Shown here: positions 5,646 through 9,936 of the stretch, piece by piece | How the letters are laid out: each line of letters begins with the position of its first letter | Position numbering within the stretch: position 1 is the first letter of the stretch | Assembly (NCBI GenBank): GCA_002432945.1 | Contig: DJHE01000028.1 | Coordinates: 1,423-11,358, forward strand | DNA: 9,936 bases | Source of the DNA: Synergistaceae bacterium UBA5827 | GTDB lineage: Bacteria; Synergistota; Synergistia; Synergistales; 79-D21 | Direction of reading: 5' to 3' | Program-made: the position numbers and the translations under genes | Notes under the pieces: generated by a model | Seen by the model: the letters and a program-made list of their open reading frames with translations, nothing else | Told to the model about the DNA's origin: nothing | Database searches by the model: none

Positions 5646-6425
5646 TTACACAAGCGGTACGTCGACCCTCCGGATGTCAAACGCTTTTCCCGTTTCCTCG
5701 TCGATTTCTATCATGACGGCATTCATTCGAGGCCCTTCCTCGCATACGTCAAACTTTGTCGGCATTGCGGTCAAAAAGCGGGGAAGCACCCCTTCCTTCC
5801 GCATCCCGATCACTCCGTCATGTCCTCCCGTCATCCCGCAATCCGTGAGGTACGCCGTCCCTCCTGGCAATATCCCCTCATCCGCGGTTTGTACGTGAGT
5901 ATGGGTTCCGATGACGGCCGACACTCGACCATCCAGGTAAAACCCGAAGGCTTTCTTTTCAGATGTGGCCTCCGCGTGAAAATCCACAAAAATGCATGCG
6001 GGCAGGCTAGGATCCTGGAGCATCATATCCGCTGTCCGGAAGGGACAATCAATCGCGGGCATGAAGACCCTTCCCTGAAGGTTAATGACTGCCAACTTCT
6101 TTCCTGCCTTTTCCAGGACCGCCATTCCCTGTCCCGGACAGTCAGGCGGGTAATTCGCGGGCCTGAGGATTCGCTTCTCCCCAGCCAGGATTTCCAGGAA
6201 ATCGCGCTTGTCCCAGACATGGTTGCCTGAAGTCAGGCAATCGACACCGAATCCAAGTATTTCCAGGAAAACTTTTTCAGTAAGCCCGAAACCCGCAGCT
6301 GCGTTCTCGCCGTTGGCCAGGACAAAATCAAAGGGACCTTGTTCCCTCTTAAGTTCCGGCAAAAGGCTCTGAACGACCTTTCTTCCGGGACTTCCGACGA
6401 TATCCCCGATAAAGAGGATTTTCAT
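5646..6425 (-). CDS. ymdB: YmdB family metallophosphoesterase (TIGR00282)
   Basis: This 259-residue cytoplasmic metallophosphoesterase resembles Bacillus subtilis YmdB along its whole length. That protein has phosphodiesterase activity on 2',3'-cyclic nucleotides and controls the switch between motility and biofilm formation. The di-metal ligand motifs are all present: D8 in GDIVGSPGR, E40 and N41 in NGENAA, N68 and H69 in SGNHVWD, H150 in DFHAEATSEK, and H175 and H177 in GTHTHVQTAD. GMTG (197-200) is also conserved. It starts seven bases after the rny stop, with AGGA in the rny end as a likely ribosome site, and precedes spoVS. This is the same order as rny-ymdB-spoVS in Bacillus, so a shared regulatory or RNA-turnover role is plausible. 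Confidence 0.95.
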   Translation of the reverse strand: MKILFIGDIVGSPGRKVVQSLLPELKREQGPFDFVLANGENAAAGFGLTEKVFLEILGFGVDCLTSGNHVWDKRDFLEILAGEKRILRPANYPPDCPGQGMAVLEKAGKKLAVINLQGRVFMPAIDCPFRTADMMLQDPSLPACIFVDFHAEATSEKKAFGFYLDGRVSAVIGTHTHVQTADEGILPGGTAYLTDCGMTGGHDGVIGMRKEGVLPRFLTAMPTKFDVCEEGPRMNAVMIEIDEETGKAFDIRRVDVPLV

Positions 6426-6432
6426 GGTCGTC

Positions 6433-7962
6433 CTACTTCGCGTATTCGAAAGCTCGCGATTCGCGAATGACCGTCACCTTGATCTGCCCTGGGTATTTCA
6501 TCTCGTTTTCAACCTTCCGGGCAATGTCGTAGGCCATCTTCTGGATCTCGCCATCGTCGGTGATCCCGGGGTTTACCATGATTCTTACCTCGCGCCCCGC
6601 CTGCATGGCGAAAGCTTTTGTAACCCCATTGAAGGTCTTCGCGATCTGTTCCAGCTTCTCAAGGCGCTTGACATAGGCATCAAGGCTTTCCCTGCGGGCC
6701 CCGGGCCTCGCGGCGCTGACTGCATCTGCTGCCGCAACGAGCACGGCATACAGGGATTGTGGTTCTTCGTCCTCATGGTGCGAAGCGATAGCATTGACGA
6801 TCTCCAGGCTTTCCCCATGACGCCTTGCCAAGTCTGCGCCGATCATTGCGTGGGGACCCTCGACCGCGTGATCCACGGCCTTGCCTATGTCGTGCAGCAG
6901 GCCCGCCCTTCGGGCTACCGCTTCGTCCAGCCCAAGTTCGGCTGCCATGATTCCCGAAATGTGCGCGACTTCCAAGCTATGGGCCAACGCATTTTGCCCG
7001 TAGCTGTTCCTGAAACGCAACTGCCCGATGATATTGAGCAGTTCAGGGTGCATGTGCTTGACACCCGCTTCCAGCAGAGCGTTTTCACCGGCGTCCAGGA
7101 TCATTTCTTCAACATCCTTGCGCGCCTTGTCCACCACTTCTTCGATCCTCGCCGGGTGAATCCGGCCATCAACGACAAGCCTCTCCAGGGAAAGGCGGGC
7201 TACTTCCCGGCGGACTGGGTCGAAACTGCTAAGGGCCACGGCCTCGGGAGTATCGTCGACAATAAGGTCAACCCCGGTCATCGTTTCGAAAGTCCGGATA
7301 TTCCGGCCTTCACGGCCGATAATTCGTCCCTTCATTTCATCGGAAGGCAGGCTCACGACGCTGACCGCAATTTCCGATGTCTGATCAACAGCGCAACGCT
7401 GAATCGCCGTCGTGATATACTCCCGCGCCTTTCTTTCAGATTCGCGTTTCGCTTTCTCTTCCAAGTCCTTCAGGCGAAGCCCGATGAGGTGGCCGGCTTC
7501 CTCCTCAACCTCACTCAGCAGAATCGCGCGAGCCTCTTCCCTCGTAAGTGCTGCAACTTCTTCAAGTCTCTCAATTTGCTTCTGCTTCAGGGCTTCGATT
7601 TCGTCAACCCTATGCTGCGCTTCTTCCTGCTTCGCTCTCAGGTCTTCTTCCTTCTTGGACAGGGACTCCAGTTTCCGATCGAGATTTTCGTCCTTCTGCT
7701 CGAGACGCCTTTCCTGCCTCTGAAGTTCGGCTTTTCGTTCCTTGATTTCGCGGTCGGCTTCCTGTTTGAGTCGATTGATCTCTTCCTTGCCCTCCGAAAG
7801 AAGCTCCTTCTTACGGGCCTCGCCTTCGGCGATCGCGTCCTTGACCAGTTTCTGGGCCTGCGTGCCAGCCCCCTGGAGACCTCTCTCGTCCTGGTACCTT
7901 CGCAGCAAATATCCGATGGCAAGGCCAAGTGCGACCCCTGCCACAAGTGCAATAAATGACAT
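6433..7962 (-). CDS. rny: Ribonuclease Y, membrane-anchored endoribonuclease
   Basis: RNase Y starts decay of many mRNAs and controls riboswitch and operon transcripts from the inner face of the membrane. The 509-residue protein has the usual layout. One N-terminal membrane helix (about 2-20) is followed by a long charged coiled coil (about 25-185), rich in E, K, R and Q. A KH RNA-binding domain carries KGRIIGREGRNIRTFE (211-226), and an HD domain carries H328 in AHSLEVA, the H357-D358 pair in LLHDIGK, HH at 395-396 and D413 in AAADAVSAARPGARR. The length is normal (about 510-520). The start is supported by AGGGGTGA eight bases upstream. It is separated from recX by 97 bases that hold a likely promoter, and is followed closely by ymdB. 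Confidence 0.97.
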   Translation of the reverse strand: MSFIALVAGVALGLAIGYLLRRYQDERGLQGAGTQAQKLVKDAIAEGEARKKELLSEGKEEINRLKQEADREIKERKAELQRQERRLEQKDENLDRKLESLSKKEEDLRAKQEEAQHRVDEIEALKQKQIERLEEVAALTREEARAILLSEVEEEAGHLIGLRLKDLEEKAKRESERKAREYITTAIQRCAVDQTSEIAVSVVSLPSDEMKGRIIGREGRNIRTFETMTGVDLIVDDTPEAVALSSFDPVRREVARLSLERLVVDGRIHPARIEEVVDKARKDVEEMILDAGENALLEAGVKHMHPELLNIIGQLRFRNSYGQNALAHSLEVAHISGIMAAELGLDEAVARRAGLLHDIGKAVDHAVEGPHAMIGADLARRHGESLEIVNAIASHHEDEEPQSLYAVLVAAADAVSAARPGARRESLDAYVKRLEKLEQIAKTFNGVTKAFAMQAGREVRIMVNPGITDDGEIQKMAYDIARKVENEMKYPGQIKVTVIRESRAFEYAK

Positions 7963-8049
7963 GTCTCTATCACCCCTGTTTGTTTGTCAAAGTTCGGCAT
8001 GCTGCCTTGTCGTTCATCATTTTTGACAGAACACCGCGTTTTCGAGCGT

Positions 8050-8078
8050 ATTCTAGCCTCTATTTCCCTCCCGGACAA
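8050..8078 (-). promoter_or_regulatory. Candidate promoter for rny-ymdB-spoVS
   Basis: On the minus strand TTGTCC (8078-8073, four of six) and TAGAAT (8055-8050, five of six) are exactly 17 bases apart. The -35 box lies within the end of recX. It would give a leader of about 80 bases before rny, which contains a possible long-range stem TGTCAAA/TTTGACA (8028-8022 with 7991-7985). The unusually large recX-rny gap also suggests an internal promoter. Confidence 0.45.
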
Positions 8079-8491
8079 GACAACCGCAATGCCCCAAAGA
8101 CTTCAGCCGGAGAAAAACCTCTCCGGATTAGCCGCCCGGCTATCCTACGGTCATCGATCCCGGCCATTCTCCAATCCCTGATCATTTCCCCCATGACGCC
8201 CGGGTCATGTGCTTCCTCAATAGCCTCGGAAATCTCCGTATCGGGGATTCCGCGTCTCCTGAGTTCCTGTCTAAGCCGCAAAGGCCCCCATCCCCCATGC
8301 CCTTCGACAAAAAGGCGCGCATAGAGAACGTCGTCAAGGGCACCCGCTTCGACCAGAAGATCTATGACCTGGCCTGCATCCTGCTCGCCGGCACCCTGTT
8401 TCTCAAGCCATTGGTAGGCCTCTCGCACCGTCTTGGGCCACCTCTCCAGGAGAGCGGATAACTTTTTCTCCAGTTCAGCCTGTTTTCCCAT
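8060..8491 (-). CDS. recX: RecX family regulatory protein
   Basis: This 143-residue, all-helical protein has the RecX three-helix repeat pattern. LDDVLYARLFVE (about 52-63) is followed by GPLRLRQELRRRGIPDTEISEAIE (about 69-92), the most conserved RecX segment, and by a weaker C-terminal repeat (DDRRIAGRLIRRGFSPAEVFGAL). RecX binds RecA filaments and limits or modulates their activity. Here it lies nine bases downstream of recG rather than beside recA, which is not in the window. Its ribosome site (GAGG) overlaps the recG stop codon, suggesting translational coupling. The N-terminal 40 residues are less conserved, so the family call rests on the middle of the protein. Confidence 0.85.
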   Translation of the reverse strand: MGKQAELEKKLSALLERWPKTVREAYQWLEKQGAGEQDAGQVIDLLVEAGALDDVLYARLFVEGHGGWGPLRLRQELRRRGIPDTEISEAIEEAHDPGVMGEMIRDWRMAGIDDRRIAGRLIRRGFSPAEVFGALRLSCPGGK

Positions 8492-8500
8492 TGGTTTTCC

Positions 8501-9936
8501 TCATCCGAAAAATGGGGTTTCCCTATCTCTTTCGAGAACCTCATCACCCGATAACCAGAAACGGGCATCGAGCAGTGGATCTGCAGCCTCCAGCCGTTGG
8601 GCTTCCATCCTGGCTTGCTCGAGGAGACTCCTGTCGCGCCTGATGTCAGCGACTCGAAAATCTGTAACGCCGTGTTGCCTGAAGCCGCACAGAGATCCCG
8701 GGCCACGCCAGCGGAGATCTGCTTCGGCAATAGAAAAACCATCTGAAGTCGTCGCAAATAGCCTCAATCTTTCCATTGCCTCAACCTCTTCCGTAGAAGA
8801 CAAGAGAACGCAGACTCCGCCTCTAGCGCCTCTTCCCACTCGCCCTCTCAACTGGTGCAATTGGGACAAGCCGAAACGGTCAGCGTCCTCTATGACGATC
8901 ATCGTGGCTCCCGCCACGTCTATGCCGACTTCCACAACGGTAGTCGCAACCAATATCCGGATTTGGCCATTACCGAAGCGGTCCATCGTCTCTTCCTTCT
9001 TGATTGCGGGCATCTGCCCATGCACAAGTCCCATCTGGATTCCAGGAAGGGCCCTCCCGATCTCCCCTATCCTGGCTTTAACCGAAGCGGTGCGGTTGTT
9101 TTCGGTTTCTTCCAGATGCGGACATACCCAAAGGACTTGTCCTCCGGATTCGGCTTCCTTTCCCACACGTTCAAGAAGTTTTGCCGTTCTTTCCTTTGCG
9201 ACCAGGTAAGTCCGGACAGGCTGACGACCAGGAAGAGCCCCTTCCAATCGGCTTACGTCAAGTTCTCCATATGCGGTAAGGGTTAAAGTGCGGGGAATGG
9301 GTGTCGCCGACATGACCAAAAGATGAGGGTCCGAACCTTTTCCAACGAGGGCCGACTTTTGAGCCACCCCAAAACGATGTTGTTCATCAACGATGACCAG
9401 GCCGAGATTTCTCCAGAATACTTTTGATTGAAAAAGGGCATGGGTCCCAAAGACGATCCCTGCTTTCTCCTTTTTCAGGAATCCCAAGTTCCTGGATTTC
9501 TCCCGTGCTCCGACCCCGCCGGTAAGAATTCCGCATTCTACCCCCACGGATGCCAAAAGTGGAGCTACCCTCTTGTAATGCTGATTGGCCAGTACCTCGG
9601 TGGGAACCATGAAAGCCACCTTTTGGCCGGAATCGATTGCAGCCATCGCAGCTCCGATAGCCACAGCCGTCTTTCCGCTTCCGACTTCCCCATGTAGTAG
9701 TCTCCTCATTGGCACCGGCCGGCCTAGGTCTGACCAAATCTCATCCAAAGCTCTCCGCTGCTGTTCGGATAGATCATAGGGAAGGATTTTTCCCAGGTAA
9801 AGGATGACACCCTCACCCGGCCGGATGACCGGGGCTCTACGGTTTTTAGCAAGATCAAGGCGGGATTTCCTGAGAAGAGCCTGCAGGCTGAAAAGCTCTT
9901 CGTAAGCGATTCTTTTCCTGGCCGCTTTCCAGGAGC
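8501..9936 (-). CDS. recG: ATP-dependent DNA helicase RecG (5' end outside the window)
   Basis: RecG remodels stalled replication forks and branch-migrates Holliday junctions. The frame is open to the window edge, giving 477 complete C-terminal codons of a protein usually about 700 long; the N-terminal wedge domain is mostly missing. In order: RKRIAYEELFSLQ, LPYDLSEQQ, Walker A HGEVGSGKT (codons at about 9694-9668, with Glu where Asp is usual), VPTEVLANQH, DEQHRFGV (motif II, from 9388), SATPIPRTL, VVEVGIDVAGATMIVIEDADRFGL, and HQLRGRVGRG (motif VI). The RecG-type RWRGPGSLCGFRQHG follows. A TTG at 9748 is not a start, because RecG-like sequence continues upstream without a stop. It is the first visible gene of the recG-recX-rny-ymdB-spoVS run. 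Confidence 0.97.
   Translation of the reverse strand, partial: SWKAARKRIAYEELFSLQALLRKSRLDLAKNRRAPVIRPGEGVILYLGKILPYDLSEQQRRALDEIWSDLGRPVPMRRLLHGEVGSGKTAVAIGAAMAAIDSGQKVAFMVPTEVLANQHYKRVAPLLASVGVECGILTGGVGAREKSRNLGFLKKEKAGIVFGTHALFQSKVFWRNLGLVIVDEQHRFGVAQKSALVGKGSDPHLLVMSATPIPRTLTLTAYGELDVSRLEGALPGRQPVRTYLVAKERTAKLLERVGKEAESGGQVLWVCPHLEETENNRTASVKARIGEIGRALPGIQMGLVHGQMPAIKKEETMDRFGNGQIRILVATTVVEVGIDVAGATMIVIEDADRFGLSQLHQLRGRVGRGARGGVCVLLSSTEEVEAMERLRLFATTSDGFSIAEADLRWRGPGSLCGFRQHGVTDFRVADIRRDRSLLEQARMEAQRLEAADPLLDARFWLSGDEVLERDRETPFFG

Noticed and set aside
5170..5898. A 242-codon plus-strand frame across spoVS and ymdB
   Set aside because: It spans the bidirectional terminator and lies opposite two well-conserved genes.
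6424..7959. A 511-codon open frame on the plus strand, exactly opposite rny
   Set aside because: It is the antisense of a clear RNase Y gene. Its length follows from codon bias in a GC-rich gene, it has no recognisable domain, and it would overlap two conserved genes.

Overview
The window looks like chromosomal DNA of a strictly anaerobic, amino-acid-fermenting bacterium. The evidence is a glycine riboswitch followed by the start of grdX, the usual first gene of glycine reductase operons, together with a sodium-coupled amino-acid transporter, [NiFe]-hydrogenase maturation genes (hypCDE) and the rny-ymdB-spoVS cluster. Synergistota is my best guess, with Clostridia as the alternative. This is inferred from gene content and moderately high GC, not from a phylogenetic marker.

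Left edge (1-449, minus strand). A sigma70-type promoter leads into a single-aptamer glycine riboswitch. Next comes a highly foldable leader that can bury the Shine-Dalgarno sequence and hold the start codon in a bulge, then the first 40 codons of grdX, which run off the window at base 1. The grdX frame carries one in-frame TGA, giving a U-V-P-C pattern, with a SECIS-like hairpin just behind it. This is the most interesting item in the window: either an undescribed selenocysteine form of GrdX, or a broken or misread gene.

450-1790 (minus): a neurotransmitter:sodium symporter family transporter with its own terminator, oriented the same way as the glycine unit. 2054-2848 (minus): a carbon-nitrogen hydrolase of the omega-amidase/nitrilase type. 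It shares a compact divergent promoter region with hypC-hypD-hypE (2982-5279, plus), three overlapping genes that build and deliver the Fe(CN)2CO group of [NiFe] hydrogenases. hypC starts with TTG. hypE has no ATG, GTG or TTG upstream of its conserved N-terminal motif and most likely starts with CTG, overlapping the hypD stop.

5299-5336: a perfect 38-bp palindrome acts as a two-way terminator between hypE and the convergent minus-strand operon. Read in transcription order from the right edge, that operon is recG (5' end outside the window), recX, rny (RNase Y), ymdB (metallophosphoesterase) and spoVS. Gaps are 9 and 7 bases at recG-recX and rny-ymdB and 44 bases at ymdB-spoVS. A 97-base gap before rny contains a likely additional promoter. 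The cluster joins DNA repair and recombination control (RecG, RecX) to RNA turnover (RNase Y) and the YmdB/SpoVS regulators. No tRNA, rRNA, insertion sequence or CRISPR array was seen.
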